This document shows positions 36,008-46,240 of a stretch of DNA of 63,876 nt, in pieces. A model generated the notes under the pieces. The model saw nothing but the letters and a program-made list of their open reading frames with translations. It made no database searches and had not been told where the DNA came from. Location: contig CAIPLT010000060.1 in assembly GCA_903865935.1 (NCBI GenBank), forward strand, positions 1 through 63,876, read 5' to 3'. The stretch comes from Caldifarciminota bacterium (GTDB lineage: Bacteria; Hydrothermota; Tepidihabitantia; Tepidihabitantales; CAIPLT01). The position numbers and the translations under genes are program-made. Every line of letters begins with the position of its first letter. The first letter of the stretch is position 1.

Positions 36008-37498
36008 TTAGTCCCAGGTATCAATCTGTGCTTTTTGCAATGCACCGGAATAATCAACATAGACAGTTTTCAACTCTGAGAATATTTCGTACACTGTCCA
36101 ACCGCCTTCGCGATGTCCATTACCGGTATCTTTCACACCACCAAAAGGCATGTGACACTCAGCGCCAATCGTCGGCGCATTAATATAAGTGATTCCCGCC
36201 TGTATATCTTCGATTGCACGAAAAGCACTGTTAACATTTTTTGTATAAACCGACGAAGATAATCCGTATCGTGTATTATTAAGTACTTTGATTGCTTCAG
36301 TTAGATTTTTTACTTTTATAACGGAAAGTACCGGACCAAATATTTCTTCTTTGGCAATGCGCATTTCGGGCGTTACACCGATAAAAATTGTCGGCTTGTA
36401 GAAAAATCCTTTAGCATATTTGCCTTTGGTCAAAGCTTCACCACCGCATAATAATCTTGCTCCTTCTTTTGAACCAATCTCAACATATTCATGTACGGTT
36501 TGTCTCTGGTCTTCGCTAACACATGGACCAACTTCATTCGCTTCATTCAGACCATTCCCGATTTTCAGAGCTTCAGTTCGTTTTTTAAGCATATCAACGA
36601 ATTTGTCATGAATTTTCTGATGCAGAATTAAGCGCGATGTCGCAGTACAACGCTGGCCAGTTGTTCCAAATGCACCCCACAAAACTCCTTCGAGCGCTAA
36701 ATCTAAATCAGCATCGTCCATGACAATTTCCGCATTTTTACCGCCTAATTCCAAGGAACAGCGTTTTAAGGTTTTACCGCAAACTTCTGCGATTCTTTTG
36801 CCAACATCCGAAGAACCGGTAAAAGTTACACCGGAAATATCCGGATGGTTAATAATCGCTTCACCAACTTTACCGCCTGAACCGTAAACGATATTTACCA
36901 CACCATCAGGCACGCCTGCTTCTGCCAAAGCATCGACAAATTCACCAGCACTTGCTGGTGTATAAGTTGCTGGTTTGCACACGACCGTATTACCGCAGAG
37001 CAATGCTGGAAACATCTTCCAGGAAGGAATCGCCATCGGGAAATTCCAAGGTGAAATTACACCCCAGACACCAATTGGTTGCCGAAACACAAAAGCCATT
37101 TTATTTTTTAACTCAGATGGCACGGTATATGAAAATAATCTTCTGCCTTCGCCGGCTGCGTAAAGACCGGTATCAATCGCTTCCTGCACATCTCCCCTGG
37201 TCTCCTTAAGCACTTTACCCATTTCACGGGTCATGATTTTTGCCAGCTCTTCTTTCCGGCTGATTAAAATATCAGTTGCTTTACGGATGATTTCACCTCG
37301 TTGCGGAGCGGGAACTTTGCGCCATATCTCATAAGCCTTTTTTGCGGCAACTACTGCTTTATTTACGTCCGATTTTTCAGATAAAGGAAAAATCCCGACA
37401 ATATCATCTTGATTTGCCGGATTTAAATTCTTATAGGTTTTACCCGAACTCGACGATACATATTTGCCATTAATTAAATTTTTATATATTTTTGCCAT
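36008..37498 (-). CDS. NAD(P)-dependent aldehyde dehydrogenase
   Basis: 496 residues, the usual ALDH length. The catalytic cysteine is in [12 protein letters not shown] (~residue 288) and the general-base Glu in [11 protein letters not shown] (~254). The cofactor segments [13 protein letters not shown] and [10 protein letters not shown] are also intact. The sequence resembles semialdehyde-type ALDHs (ketoglutarate-semialdehyde, ALDH7). It is last in the B12/methylmalonyl-CoA operon, 38 nt after the carboxyltransferase, with GGAGG before ATG. A role oxidising a small aldehyde feeding propionyl-type CoA metabolism is inferred from position only. Confidence 0.9.
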   Translation of the reverse strand: MAKIYKNLINGKYVSSSSGKTYKNLNPANQDDIVGIFPLSEKSDVNKAVVAAKKAYEIWRKVPAPQRGEIIRKATDILISRKEELAKIMTREMGKVLKETRGDVQEAIDTGLYAAGEGRRLFSYTVPSELKNKMAFVFRQPIGVWGVISPWNFPMAIPSWKMFPALLCGNTVVCKPATYTPASAGEFVDALAEAGVPDGVVNIVYGSGGKVGEAIINHPDISGVTFTGSSDVGKRIAEVCGKTLKRCSLELGGKNAEIVMDDADLDLALEGVLWGAFGTTGQRCTATSRLILHQKIHDKFVDMLKKRTEALKIGNGLNEANEVGPCVSEDQRQTVHEYVEIGSKEGARLLCGGEALTKGKYAKGFFYKPTIFIGVTPEMRIAKEEIFGPVLSVIKVKNLTEAIKVLNNTRYGLSSSVYTKNVNSAFRAIEDIQAGITYINAPTIGAECHMPFGGVKDTGNGHREGGWTVYEIFSELKTVYVDYSGALQKAQIDTWD

Positions 37499-37536
37499 TA
37501 CTTTCCTCCAATAGTTTTGACTTTTAACATTTAACT

Positions 37537-39087
37537 TTATAATGGGATGTTGCCATGTTTTTTCGGTGGCATTTTATCCCTTTTTGTCTTGAGAATATTC
37601 AAATATTTAATAAGCTCTCTTCTGGTCTGTTTCGGCTCAATGATATCATCAACATATCCTCTTGCTGCGGCAATATATGGATTAGCAAATTTATCCCGAT
37701 AATCATCAATCAACTGTTTTCGCGCTGATTTCGAGTCCTGAGCTTCACTAATTTCTTTACGATAGGTTATATTCACTGCGCCTTCTGGTCCCATCACCGC
37801 CAATTCCGCAGTCGGCCAGGCTAAATTGATATCAGCACGAACCTGTTTTGAACCCAGAACGCAATATGCACCGCCGTATGACTTTCGTGTGATTATAGTT
37901 ATTTTCGGAACAGTTGCTTCGCAATAAGCATAAAGTAATTTTGCACCATGTTTAATAATTCCACCGTGCTCCTGTAATACTCCAGGCAAAAATCCCGGTA
38001 CATCTTCAAATGTTATAATCGGTATATTAAAACAATCGCAAAACCGAATAAACCTGCTAGCTTTGATTGATGAATGAATATCTAAAACACCAGCCATAAT
38101 TGATGGCTCCTGTGCTATTAAACCGACCACTTGTCCGTCAAGCCGGGCAAAACCGACAATAATATTCTGCGCATAGTCTTTATGAATTTCAAAAAAACTG
38201 TCACGGTCCACAATATGCAATAGAACATCCTTCATCCGGTAAGGTTTATTCGGGTCATCCGGTATAATAGAGTTTAACTCTTCATCTTCTCGATTCGGTT
38301 CGTCATCGGATTCGATAAATGGCGGTTCTTCTAAATTATTCAAAGGAATATATGAAAGTAATTTACGAATCTCATTCATGCATTGTTCGTCATTATCCGT
38401 AACACAATGAGCAACACCAGATTTTGATGCGTGAATTTGCGCTCCGCCAAGCTCGTCAAAAGTAACTTCTTCATGAGTGACAGTTTTAACAACCTCTGGT
38501 CCGGTGATAAACATGTAACTTGTACCTTTAACCATGAAAATAAAATCAGTTAATGCTGGTGAATAAACCGCTCCGCCAGCACATGGCCCCATAATCGCTG
38601 AAATTTGCGGAATCACGCCAGACGCCTGAGTATTACGCCAAAATATTTCAGCATAGGCAGCAAGACTGACAACGCCCTCCTGAATCCTTGCCCCGCCTGA
38701 ATCATTAAGTCCGATTATTGGAATGCCCATTTTAAGTGCTAAGTCCATAATCTTATTTACTTTCTGCCCGAAGGTTTCGGATAATGTTCCGCCATAGGCA
38801 GTGAAATCGTGAGAAAAGACCGCTACTGACCTGCCATTCACTTTTCCAATACCGGTTATAACACCGTCACCAAGAATTTTCTTGTCCTGCATACCAAAAT
38901 CATAGATACGGTGTGTCACAAATGCATCAAATTCTTGAAAACTATTTTGGTCTAAAAGTATATTAAGCCGCTCGCGAGCGGTTAGTTTTCCTGCTTCATG
39001 CTGTTTTTTGATACGTTGCTCACCACCTCCATGTTGTGCCTGTTCCTTCATCTTGTTTAATCGTTTTATACCATCATTCATTTTCAT
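37537..39087 (-). CDS. Acyl-CoA carboxyltransferase: propionyl-CoA carboxylase beta / methylmalonyl-CoA decarboxylase alpha
   Basis: 516 residues with both crotonase-like halves of the carboxyltransferase. Motifs include GGARIQEGV, IMGPCAGGAVYSPAL (oxyanion region), FITGPEVVK, GGAQIHASKSGVAHCV and YGGAYCVLGSK. It moves CO2 between biotin and propionyl-/methylmalonyl-CoA. No biotin carboxylase, carrier protein or decarboxylase membrane subunit lies nearby, so carboxylase and Na+-pumping decarboxylase readings stay open. Linkage to the mutase genes points to methylmalonyl-CoA as substrate. Confidence 0.9.
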   Translation of the reverse strand: MKMNDGIKRLNKMKEQAQHGGGEQRIKKQHEAGKLTARERLNILLDQNSFQEFDAFVTHRIYDFGMQDKKILGDGVITGIGKVNGRSVAVFSHDFTAYGGTLSETFGQKVNKIMDLALKMGIPIIGLNDSGGARIQEGVVSLAAYAEIFWRNTQASGVIPQISAIMGPCAGGAVYSPALTDFIFMVKGTSYMFITGPEVVKTVTHEEVTFDELGGAQIHASKSGVAHCVTDNDEQCMNEIRKLLSYIPLNNLEEPPFIESDDEPNREDEELNSIIPDDPNKPYRMKDVLLHIVDRDSFFEIHKDYAQNIIVGFARLDGQVVGLIAQEPSIMAGVLDIHSSIKASRFIRFCDCFNIPIITFEDVPGFLPGVLQEHGGIIKHGAKLLYAYCEATVPKITIITRKSYGGAYCVLGSKQVRADINLAWPTAELAVMGPEGAVNITYRKEISEAQDSKSARKQLIDDYRDKFANPYIAAARGYVDDIIEPKQTRRELIKYLNILKTKRDKMPPKKHGNIPL

Positions 39088-39116
39088 TACTTACTCCTTA
39101 ATAAGTCGCAAAATTG

Positions 39117-39515
39117 TTATTCGGTTTTAAAATACTTCTTTAAATATTCGACAATTTCCGAAGTTGGTGTTCCTGGTCCAAAAAGCTTACCAATACCCGA
39201 TTTATACAGAACTTTTTTATCCTCATCTGGTATTATTCCACCGCCAAATAACAGAATATCGGTTGCCTTTTGCTTTTTCAAAAGTTTTAATACATTCGGG
39301 AATAAAGTCATATGGGCACCAGATAATATACTCAGACCAATCGCATCGACATCTTCTTGAATTGCGGCAGTGACAATCATCTCGGGTGTTTGATGTAAAC
39401 CGGTATAGATGACTTCAAAACCGGCATCACGCAATGCGCGTGCAACAACTTTTGCACCCCGGTCATGTCCATCCAGTCCAGGTTTCGCTACTAATATCCT
39501 TAATTTTTTATTCAT
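39117..39515 (-). CDS. mcmA2: Methylmalonyl-CoA mutase, B12-binding (small) subunit
   Basis: 132 residues comprising only the B12-binding Rossmann domain. DGHDRG (~17-22) holds the base-off/His-on ligand motif DxHxxG, and later ILSGAHM and LFGGGIIP contact the nucleotide tail. It supplies the cobalamin domain missing from the large subunit encoded 14 nt upstream, as in archaeal-type split mutases. Confidence 0.95.
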   Translation of the reverse strand: MNKKLRILVAKPGLDGHDRGAKVVARALRDAGFEVIYTGLHQTPEMIVTAAIQEDVDAIGLSILSGAHMTLFPNVLKLLKKQKATDILLFGGGIIPDEDKKVLYKSGIGKLFGPGTPTSEIVEYLKKYFKTE

Positions 39516-39528
39516 TATTTAACCTCCG

Positions 39529-41163
39529 TTAAAACATTGGCGGTTCTTTATAAACGCCAAAAACTTCTTTCATTGCATTGCAAACCTCACCCAACGTTGC
39601 ATAAGCTTTGGCAGCATCTAATATCGGATACATTATATTCTCTTTGGTTTGGGCAGCGTGTTTTACTGCTTTTAATGATTTTTGAACCTTGTTGTTATTC
39701 CGTTTTTTTCTTAAGTCTGATAATCTTTTGTGCTGCTCTTGCTCAACACCTTTATTAATTTTAAGAATTGGGATTTCTATTTTTTCCTCATCCAAGACAA
39801 AATCATTCACACCAACAACGATTCTTCTTTTCTCTTCAACTGCCTTTTGATAACGATACGCAGCATCAGCAATTTCTCTTTGTGGAAATCCGTTTTCAAT
39901 CGCCTTGACCATTCCGCCCAGTTTATTAATCTTATCAAAGTACTTATACGCTTCCTTTTCAATTTCATTGGTCAAAGATTCGATAAAATATGAACCGGCA
40001 AGCGGGTCAATAACATTGGCAACACCTGTTTCATTTGCAATCAATTGCTGAGTTCGCAATGCAATCAAGACCGCTTTTTCGGTCGGCAAAGCCCAGGTTT
40101 CGTCCATTGAATTAGTATGTAAACTTTGCGTTCCGCCAAGAACAGCGGCTAATCCCTGAAAAGCAGTTCTCACAATATTATTTTCCGGTTGCTGAGCGGT
40201 CAAAGTGCAACCCGCGGTTTGAGTATGAAATCTGAGCAGTAATGATTCCTGTTTTTTAGCCTTATATTTATTTTTCATTTCGCGTGCCCAGATTCGTCGG
40301 GCAGCCCGATATTTGGCAATCTCTTCAAAAAAATCCAGGTGCGAGTTAAAGAAATAGGAAAGTCTTGGCGCAAAGATATCGACATCTAAACCAGCTTTGA
40401 TGCCTGCTTCGACATATGTAAAACCGTCGGCTAATGTAAATGCCAATTCCTGCACCGCAGTTGAACCCGCTTCACGGATATGATAACCACTGATTGAAAT
40501 TGTATTCCACTGCGGAACATGTTTAGCGCCAAATTCCATAATATCAGTGATGATACGCATTGATGGTTCGGGTGGAAAAATCCATGATTTCTGTGCGATA
40601 TATTCTTTTAAAATATCGTTCTGTATTGTTCCTCTTAATATGTTTGACTTAATACCCCTGTTTTCCGCAGCCGCGATATAAAATGCCCAGACTACTGATG
40701 CCGGCCCATTAATTGTCATCGATGTCGATACTTTATCTAAAGGTATTCCGTCAAATAATGTTTCCATATCTTCTAACGAAGAAATTGCCACTCCGCATTT
40801 TCCAACTTCACCAGTGCTGATTGAGTCATCTGAATCCCGACCATATAGCGTTGGAAAGTCAAACGCAACCGATAAACCAGTTTCACCATGCGCAAGCAGA
40901 AACTTGTACCGTTTATTTGTATCTTTGGATGTACCAAATCCGGAGAACTGGCGCATTGTCCAAGGCCGACCTCGATACATTGTTTCACGTATACCACGCG
41001 TAAATGGATATTCGCCGGGAAATCCTAAATCTCGGTTATAGTTTAAAGTTTTTATATCGGTCGGAACATATATTGCTTTTATTGGTATTCCTGAAATAGT
41101 TTCATTTATTATTCTTTTTGGACTTTGTGCATTTGCCTCTTTTTTATTAAGCTTTTTATTCAC
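39529..41163 (-). CDS. mcmA1: Methylmalonyl-CoA mutase, catalytic (large) subunit
   Basis: About 544 residues, TIM-barrel domain only, lacking the C-terminal B12 domain. [15 protein letters not shown] near residues 60-75, [13 protein letters not shown] and [13 protein letters not shown] are family signatures. With AdoCbl it isomerises (R)-methylmalonyl-CoA and succinyl-CoA. I prefer the GTG at 41163, which overlaps the meaB stop as GTGA and has AGGGGGG upstream, over the ATG at 41190. Confidence 0.95.
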   Translation of the reverse strand: MNKKLNKKEANAQSPKRIINETISGIPIKAIYVPTDIKTLNYNRDLGFPGEYPFTRGIRETMYRGRPWTMRQFSGFGTSKDTNKRYKFLLAHGETGLSVAFDFPTLYGRDSDDSISTGEVGKCGVAISSLEDMETLFDGIPLDKVSTSMTINGPASVVWAFYIAAAENRGIKSNILRGTIQNDILKEYIAQKSWIFPPEPSMRIITDIMEFGAKHVPQWNTISISGYHIREAGSTAVQELAFTLADGFTYVEAGIKAGLDVDIFAPRLSYFFNSHLDFFEEIAKYRAARRIWAREMKNKYKAKKQESLLLRFHTQTAGCTLTAQQPENNIVRTAFQGLAAVLGGTQSLHTNSMDETWALPTEKAVLIALRTQQLIANETGVANVIDPLAGSYFIESLTNEIEKEAYKYFDKINKLGGMVKAIENGFPQREIADAAYRYQKAVEEKRRIVVGVNDFVLDEEKIEIPILKINKGVEQEQHKRLSDLRKKRNNNKVQKSLKAVKHAAQTKENIMYPILDAAKAYATLGEVCNAMKEVFGVYKEPPMF

Positions 41164-42137
41164 CTGCTTACCCCCCTGCTGTTTTTCCATATTTTGATTA
41201 ATTTTTCTGATGCATGATACGGAGTCTGCTGGCCTTTTATTACCTTCTCAACCAGGAGCGTCAAATTTGAATTAATTTTCTTATTTTGCCACAGATTACT
41301 TTTTATTTTGCTGTCAATTAATTCGACAATCTCAGAAGTAATTTTCTCGCGTTTCTGTTTCGTAAAATCCCCACTTGATACCAAATATTTCTGATGTTCC
41401 ATAATACAATTATATAAATCAGTTATCCCTTTACCTTCAGTCGCGACCGTTTTTAAGACCGGTGGCGTTCTTTGAGAATTTTTCATCTCAAGCACTGATT
41501 CAATTTCCATCGTCAACCGATCTGCGCCTTCGCGGTCTGATTTATTTACCACAAATATATCCCCTATTTCCATCAAACCGGCTTTCATGGTCTGAATCGA
41601 ATCTCCTGCTTCTGGCACCAAAACAACGATTGTCGTATTAGCGATGCCGGCGACATCAAGCTCGACCTGTCCGACACCGATTGTTTCAATGATAATTATA
41701 TCTTTATGAAAAGCATCCAGTAAATCACACACCTCATTCGTTGCCCTTGCCACGCCTCCCAGACTTCCGCGTGTCGCCATACTCCGGATAAAAATCTTCG
41801 GGTCTAAGAATAGTGATGACATTCTAACCCGATCGCCAAGAATTGCACCACCGCTGAACGGTGAGGTCGGGTCAATACAAACTATCCCGACTGTTTTATT
41901 GTGTTTGACAAAGTCGATTGCCAGTCTTTCAACCAGAGTGCTTTTACCCGCACCCGGCGGTCCGGTAATGCCGATGCGCCAGGCATGACTTGTCCTATGG
42001 TATATACGGTGTAAGATTTGATTGGCATGGTCTTTGTTATTTTCAATAATTGTCATTAACTGGCTTAATGCGCGTTCATTACCTTTGTTAAATGCTGAAA
42101 GTAGGGTTTTGATTTTGTTAGCGCTTTTATTTCTGAT
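41160..42137 (-). CDS. meaB: MeaB-type GTPase (methylmalonyl-CoA mutase chaperone), apparent ATC start
   Basis: G3E GTPase that gates cofactor loading of methylmalonyl-CoA mutase. It has the P loop [24 protein letters not shown] and the NKSD base motif. The first ATG is at 42056, but 27 codons upstream in frame encode [16 protein letters not shown], the conserved N-terminal helix of MeaB. That stretch has no ATG, GTG or TTG after the in-frame TAG at 42141-42143. An ATC at 42135-42137 lies 9 nt after AAGGGAG, so I place the start there (325 residues, normal for MeaB). A 298-residue protein from 42056 remains possible. Confidence 0.85.
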   Translation of the reverse strand: MRNKSANKIKTLLSAFNKGNERALSQLMTIIENNKDHANQILHRIYHRTSHAWRIGITGPPGAGKSTLVERLAIDFVKHNKTVGIVCIDPTSPFSGGAILGDRVRMSSLFLDPKIFIRSMATRGSLGGVARATNEVCDLLDAFHKDIIIIETIGVGQVELDVAGIANTTIVVLVPEAGDSIQTMKAGLMEIGDIFVVNKSDREGADRLTMEIESVLEMKNSQRTPPVLKTVATEGKGITDLYNCIMEHQKYLVSSGDFTKQKREKITSEIVELIDSKIKSNLWQNKKINSNLTLLVEKVIKGQQTPYHASEKLIKIWKNSRGVSR

Positions 42138-42151
42138 TTTCTATTTCTCCC

Positions 42152-42661
42152 TTAATAATCTATACCAATTCTTGACACAAACCCTTTTTGATATGGGTGC
42201 TTAATCTCTTTGATTTCACTGACCAAATCCGCCTTGTCAATTAATGCTTTCAGGGCATATCTGCCGGTTAAAATTAGCTCGGTTTTATTCGGACATTGCT
42301 CGATTAAATCAAGCACATCGGATAATTTTACTAATCCATAATCAATTGCGACATTTATCTCGTCAAGTATCACCATATCATACTTCTTCTCTTTGATTGT
42401 TTTCCGGGCAATTTGTAGTCCCTTTTGAGCTAATTCGATATCTTTTTTACCCGGCTCGCCCTTTTTCACAAAGGTTAGCAAGCCACATTGCAGTACTTTA
42501 AAATTCTTAATCTTTTTTAGCGCTTTAATTTCTCCGTAGCTTTCATCACCTTTCATAAACTGTATCATAATGACTTTATGCTTATGTCCGATAGCTCGGA
42601 TTCCTTGCCCGATTGCTGCAGTTGTCTTACCTTTTCCATTGCCAGTATAGATTTGAATCAT
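42152..42661 (-). CDS. cobO: Cob(I)alamin / cob(I)yrinic acid a,c-diamide adenosyltransferase
   Basis: 169 residues, CobA/CobO/BtuR family. The unusual P loop GNGKGKTTAAIG (~7-18), IQFMKGDE and VILDEINVAIDYGL are characteristic. It attaches the adenosyl group to make AdoCbl, the mutase cofactor. It lies 14 nt before meaB and 12 nt after the CvpA-like gene. It is shorter than E. coli BtuR (196 aa) because it lacks the N-terminal arm. Confidence 0.92.
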   Translation of the reverse strand: MIQIYTGNGKGKTTAAIGQGIRAIGHKHKVIMIQFMKGDESYGEIKALKKIKNFKVLQCGLLTFVKKGEPGKKDIELAQKGLQIARKTIKEKKYDMVILDEINVAIDYGLVKLSDVLDLIEQCPNKTELILTGRYALKALIDKADLVSEIKEIKHPYQKGFVSRIGIDY

Positions 42662-42673
42662 CGATGAAAACTT

Positions 42674-43147
42674 TTATCCAATCTGAAGCTTGGTCAGGAA
42701 ACTGATTATTGCATGAAATGTTTTAAATCCCAATATTTCCTGCGCGACCACCGATTTCTCAATTGATGTATGTGATATTAATGGAATATTGCCCAATGAT
42801 GCAAAACGCAGCAGGACATATAAAAGTGCCCAGGCGGTTGCGATACCGAAAAAAAAGCTGAGAATCGAATCAAAAGGCGGCCAGTTAAACTCGGTGTATT
42901 TTACGATGGTATTGGCGATAATTAGCAGAATAAGTTCCATTAACAAATACAGAAAAATGAAAACCAGGGCTGGATTTATTTGGGAGATATCAGTCAACCA
43001 CTGGTACCCTTTTGTCGCTAGATAAGCCGATATAATGACCGTAAGCATCTCAAAGAATACCAAATCAAAATCTTTCGTGCCTCGGGAAGTCTGGATAATG
43101 ACAATTATCAAGGCAGTTATTATTAAAAACCAATCAAGTCCAATCAT
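42674..43147 (-). CDS. CvpA-like integral membrane protein
   Basis: 157 residues with four hydrophobic segments (~6-22, ~30-48, ~62-82, ~100-120) and the CvpA-type arrangement DWFLIITALIIVIIQTSRG at the N-terminus. CvpA proteins affect colicin V export and envelope stress, and their biochemical role is unclear. It sits 12 nt before the adenosyltransferase gene. It has its own promoter-like pair just upstream. Confidence 0.6.
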   Translation of the reverse strand: MIGLDWFLIITALIIVIIQTSRGTKDFDLVFFEMLTVIISAYLATKGYQWLTDISQINPALVFIFLYLLMELILLIIANTIVKYTEFNWPPFDSILSFFFGIATAWALLYVLLRFASLGNIPLISHTSIEKSVVAQEILGFKTFHAIISFLTKLQIG

Positions 43148-43155
43148 ATTAGTAA

Positions 43156-43183
43156 TTTTTACTCATTAAAAAAGATTTGTCAA
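43156..43183 (-). promoter_or_regulatory. Promoter of the CvpA-like/B12 operon, leaderless type
   Basis: Minus strand TTGACA (43178-43183), 16 nt, TAAAAA (43156-43161), 8 nt to the ATG. The -10 match is weaker than at the other sites. Confidence 0.45.
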
Positions 43184-43190
43184 TAAAAAT

Positions 43191-45404
43191 TTAAACTTTT
43201 GTATATCGAAAACCCCTGCCGATGATGACAAAAATATTAATACGCTTCTGATATTGCGCAGGTTTGAAAATATTATTTACTCCGAACATGATCTGGAATG
43301 GACCAATCGGGCTGTTGGTCTTTAATCCCAGACCAAGTCCCCAGGAATAATCCTGATATATATCATGTCCGGTTTCGATCAATTTATCAATTCTATTAAA
43401 TGTTGCAATATTGGCGATGAGCTGAAGGTACAATGGATAATCACTTCGGTTATATAATTCGAATAATTTACAGTCCGCACCCAGCCGAAGCAGTATTTTA
43501 TTCGCGGTTGTGAACTCATCCGCCCGGAAACCGATAAAATTTTCTCCGCCCGTGTGGAAATATTCGGACAATGCTAAATCTTTCAAAGACATTCCGAACT
43601 CATAACCGTAATTTACCGAGACAGATTTAGTTAAAGGAATTATCCGTTTTGATGATAAATAGAATTTCCAGAAATTATAATCTGATTTCAGTTTATGATT
43701 AGTATAAGTTATACTCAATTGATACATCAGACCGTGGGTCGGCATAAAAAGATCATCTAAACTGCTATATTCATAATTAAAGGTCGGTCCGGCTATCCAT
43801 GGTCGCTGTAAAACAGAATCCAAAGAAAACGACGATGGTTGTTGATAAATTGTATGATACGCTTGGATGCCGAAATTAAAATAAGCATTTCGTCCCAGAA
43901 TATAACCGACGCCAGCCATCCCACCTCGAGTGTCAATATTATAATTGCCTGACCAGTATTGATTTCTGTAATAAACGTGCTTAATTGAATTCCAGAACGC
44001 ATCCAGACCATAGCCGAATGGCAGATTAAAAAGTTTTGTCCCGGTCAGGCCAAGACGGTATTCATTCGGATTGCCCAGATGAATAACACCTCGGACACTG
44101 GCGCCCGAACCCCATAAATTACCCTGCCCGATTTCCATTCCGACAACAAAATTATCATAATTATCATAACGCAATCCTAATGAATAAAATCCATAAGCCT
44201 GTTCCTGTAATTCAATTATCACATCAACTGAATCGGTTGGTCCAAATTCAAGGTGATAATCAACATCCGAAAACAAACCGGTATTAAACAACCTAACTAA
44301 ATCATTGTATAACTGGGTAAAGTTTAACAATTCTCCTTCCCGTATGCGAAGTTCATGTCGGAGAACACTCTTGCGGGAGGTTTTAAGTCCTTCAAAACGG
44401 ATTGCGCGGATTATCGATGCAGGTCTCGTTTTGATTTCTTTATTCGTTTGCTCATAGGTTTTTCCGGCAAGCTGATTTTTAATTTCTGGCAGAACCGATT
44501 CCGCAGCAATTTCACCAGCTTTTATCAGGTCCAGAGCGCGGGCAAAATCCGAGTGTTTGAACGGGTCAACATTGGGCTCGATAATTATATTACAAAAACC
44601 CTTTTGGCGTGTCATATCTTCAGTGCCGATCAAATCAATACTGCGTGATATCACATCAATCAGTGCAACCCCGGTTTCCGGATTTCGTTTGCTGGTAATC
44701 GATGCGATTATAAAATTGGGTTTAAAATCGAATAATTGGCTGACCGGCAGAAACTGCTGGACACCGCCGTCAACCAGCTCCGCCTTATCAATTACTTTTG
44801 GTGCGAACACACCAGGAATCGCGATACTCGCTCGTATTGCCTGTGTCAGTCGCCCGCTTTTTATACATACTTTATTACCTGAGATTAAATCGACTGCGAC
44901 TGCCCGATACGGTACGGGCAGACTGTCAAAGTCGTAATAAGTATCGTATTCAATATTTGATAATAATTTGGTTAAAATAAACTCGACATTTTGCAGGGGA
45001 ATAATCCCAGTTGGTAAAACGGGTATTAAATTGCGGTGCCTGAGCTGGAAAACATAACGCTGGCTTTGCTGGTGTTCGGGCAGGTATTGAGAGCCGAATG
45101 ACGGGTTTGAGCTGAATAAACTGGACCAATCGGCATTAGCTGCAATGCTTTCAATCTGTGCTGCTTTATAACCAGCCGCATAAATACCGCCAATCAAAGA
45201 ACCCATACTGCAACCAGTAATATAAGATATGGGGATGCCTTCCCGTTCCAAAACTTTTAGAACGCCCAAGTGAGCAAATCCCAGAGCGCCGCCACCTGAC
45301 AATGCCAAACCAATTCGAACTTGACTAGTATCCGCAATCGGCTGACCGATTAAAAACACACAAAATATCAGAAGAATTCCAATAACCTTTTTCACTATAC
45401 TCAT
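43191..45404 (-). CDS. Patatin-like phospholipase with POTRA and outer-membrane barrel (PlpD-type)
   Basis: 737 residues. Signal peptide 1-22. The patatin domain (~30-290) has the oxyanion GGGALGFAHLG, nucleophile GCSMGS and catalytic DGGVQ. A POTRA-like segment (~325-400; IRFEGLKTSRKSVLRHELRI) precedes a C-terminal BamA/surface-antigen-type barrel (~405-737). The type Vd class exports its own lipase domain, releasing fatty acids from phospholipids at or outside the outer membrane. It lies 44 nt upstream of the CvpA-like gene. Confidence 0.9.
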   Translation of the reverse strand: MSIVKKVIGILLIFCVFLIGQPIADTSQVRIGLALSGGGALGFAHLGVLKVLEREGIPISYITGCSMGSLIGGIYAAGYKAAQIESIAANADWSSLFSSNPSFGSQYLPEHQQSQRYVFQLRHRNLIPVLPTGIIPLQNVEFILTKLLSNIEYDTYYDFDSLPVPYRAVAVDLISGNKVCIKSGRLTQAIRASIAIPGVFAPKVIDKAELVDGGVQQFLPVSQLFDFKPNFIIASITSKRNPETGVALIDVISRSIDLIGTEDMTRQKGFCNIIIEPNVDPFKHSDFARALDLIKAGEIAAESVLPEIKNQLAGKTYEQTNKEIKTRPASIIRAIRFEGLKTSRKSVLRHELRIREGELLNFTQLYNDLVRLFNTGLFSDVDYHLEFGPTDSVDVIIELQEQAYGFYSLGLRYDNYDNFVVGMEIGQGNLWGSGASVRGVIHLGNPNEYRLGLTGTKLFNLPFGYGLDAFWNSIKHVYYRNQYWSGNYNIDTRGGMAGVGYILGRNAYFNFGIQAYHTIYQQPSSFSLDSVLQRPWIAGPTFNYEYSSLDDLFMPTHGLMYQLSITYTNHKLKSDYNFWKFYLSSKRIIPLTKSVSVNYGYEFGMSLKDLALSEYFHTGGENFIGFRADEFTTANKILLRLGADCKLFELYNRSDYPLYLQLIANIATFNRIDKLIETGHDIYQDYSWGLGLGLKTNSPIGPFQIMFGVNNIFKPAQYQKRINIFVIIGRGFRYTKV

Positions 45405-45447
45405 TATAGGAAATAAAGCAGAAAAGTAAATAAGCTAATATTGTTTA

Positions 45448-45527
45448 ACCACGAAGCACGAAAATCTACGAAGATCACGAAGAAAAGATTTAATTTCGTG
45501 TTTTCATATGTTTCGTGCTTTCGTGGT
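45448..45527. repeat. 80 nt inverted-repeat element (CCACGAAGCACGAA type)
   Basis: The left arm ACCACGAAGCACGAAA (45448-45463) pairs with the right arm TTTCGTGCTTTCGTGGT (45511-45527) with a single bulge. Between them short ACGAAG phrases repeat. It lies between two divergent genes and encodes nothing. CACGAAG-rich palindromes of this sort are scattered in many environmental bacterial genomes. It could be a dispersed REP-like unit. Confidence 0.65.
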
Positions 45528-45542
45528 ATGTCGCCAGTATTA

Positions 45543-45571
45543 TTGACAAAGGAATAGTAAATATCTATAAT
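45543..45571 (+). promoter_or_regulatory. Consensus promoter of the GT2/ABC operon, leaderless type
   Basis: TTGACA (45543-45548), 17 nt, TATAAT (45566-45571), 8 nt to the ATG at 45580. No Shine-Dalgarno. Confidence 0.78.
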
Positions 45572-45579
45572 TAAAAACA

Positions 45580-46236
45580 ATGCGGCTTTCAGTGATTGTC
45601 CCTGTTTATAACGAGAGAGATTCAATCGAAAAAATAATTGATGTTATTAAATCAGTCCCGATTGAAAAAGAAATCATTGTGATAGATGATTTTTCAAAAG
45701 ATGGAACCCGTGATAAGCTAAAAACCATCAATGATATTATTTTATTACTGCATGATAAGAATAAAGGTAAAGGCTCGGCAATCCGCACTGGAATAACACA
45801 AGCAAAAGGCGATATCGTAATCATTCAGGATGCAGACTTGGAATATAACCCTTTCGAATATGTTAAAATGCTACCTTTGTTTGACAATGAAAAAATAGAT
45901 GCGGTGTTTGGCTCACGATTCAAGGGAAATTCAACATTTCTTCTTCACAGCAAAATTGCCAATAAGTTTCTGGTCATATTGACCAACATCCTTTACTCAA
46001 GTAAAATTTCTGACATGGAAACATGTTATAAAATGGTTCGCCGAAATATTCTCAATGATTTGAATCTGACTGCGAAAAGGTTTGAAATCGAACCGGAAAT
46101 CACATCCAAGTTACTTAAAAAGAAAATCAGAATTGTTGAAATACCGATTGATTATCAAGCCCGAACCGAAGGTAAAAAAATCGGCGTTAAAGATGCAGTC
46201 ACGGCAGTCAAAGAACTTTTCAAATGGTGGCTATAA
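45580..46236 (+). CDS. Glycosyltransferase family 2 (dolichyl/polyprenyl-phosphate sugar transferase-like)
   Basis: 218 residues, GT-A fold. LSVIVPVYNERDSI opens the domain. DDFSKDGT, KGKGSAIRTGI and the metal motif QDADLEYNP (~84-92) are standard for DPM1-like enzymes, which load a sugar onto a polyprenyl phosphate. It has no membrane segment, so it would be a soluble or peripheral enzyme. It lies 4 nt before the ABC ATPase gene. Confidence 0.9.
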   Translation: MRLSVIVPVYNERDSIEKIIDVIKSVPIEKEIIVIDDFSKDGTRDKLKTINDIILLLHDKNKGKGSAIRTGITQAKGDIVIIQDADLEYNPFEYVKMLPLFDNEKIDAVFGSRFKGNSTFLLHSKIANKFLVILTNILYSSKISDMETCYKMVRRNILNDLNLTAKRFEIEPEITSKLLKKKIRIVEIPIDYQARTEGKKIGVKDAVTAVKELFKWWL

Positions 46237-46240
46237 TTTT

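Noticed and set aside
45448-45527. CRISPR array
   Set aside because: ACGAAG phrases are only 6-8 nt and irregularly spaced, with no constant repeat-spacer pattern and no cas genes in the window.
46082-46240. Long upstream extension of the ABC ATPase frame inside the GT2 gene
   Set aside because: It overlaps the GT2 coding region in another frame; the ABC domain begins right after the ATG at 46241.
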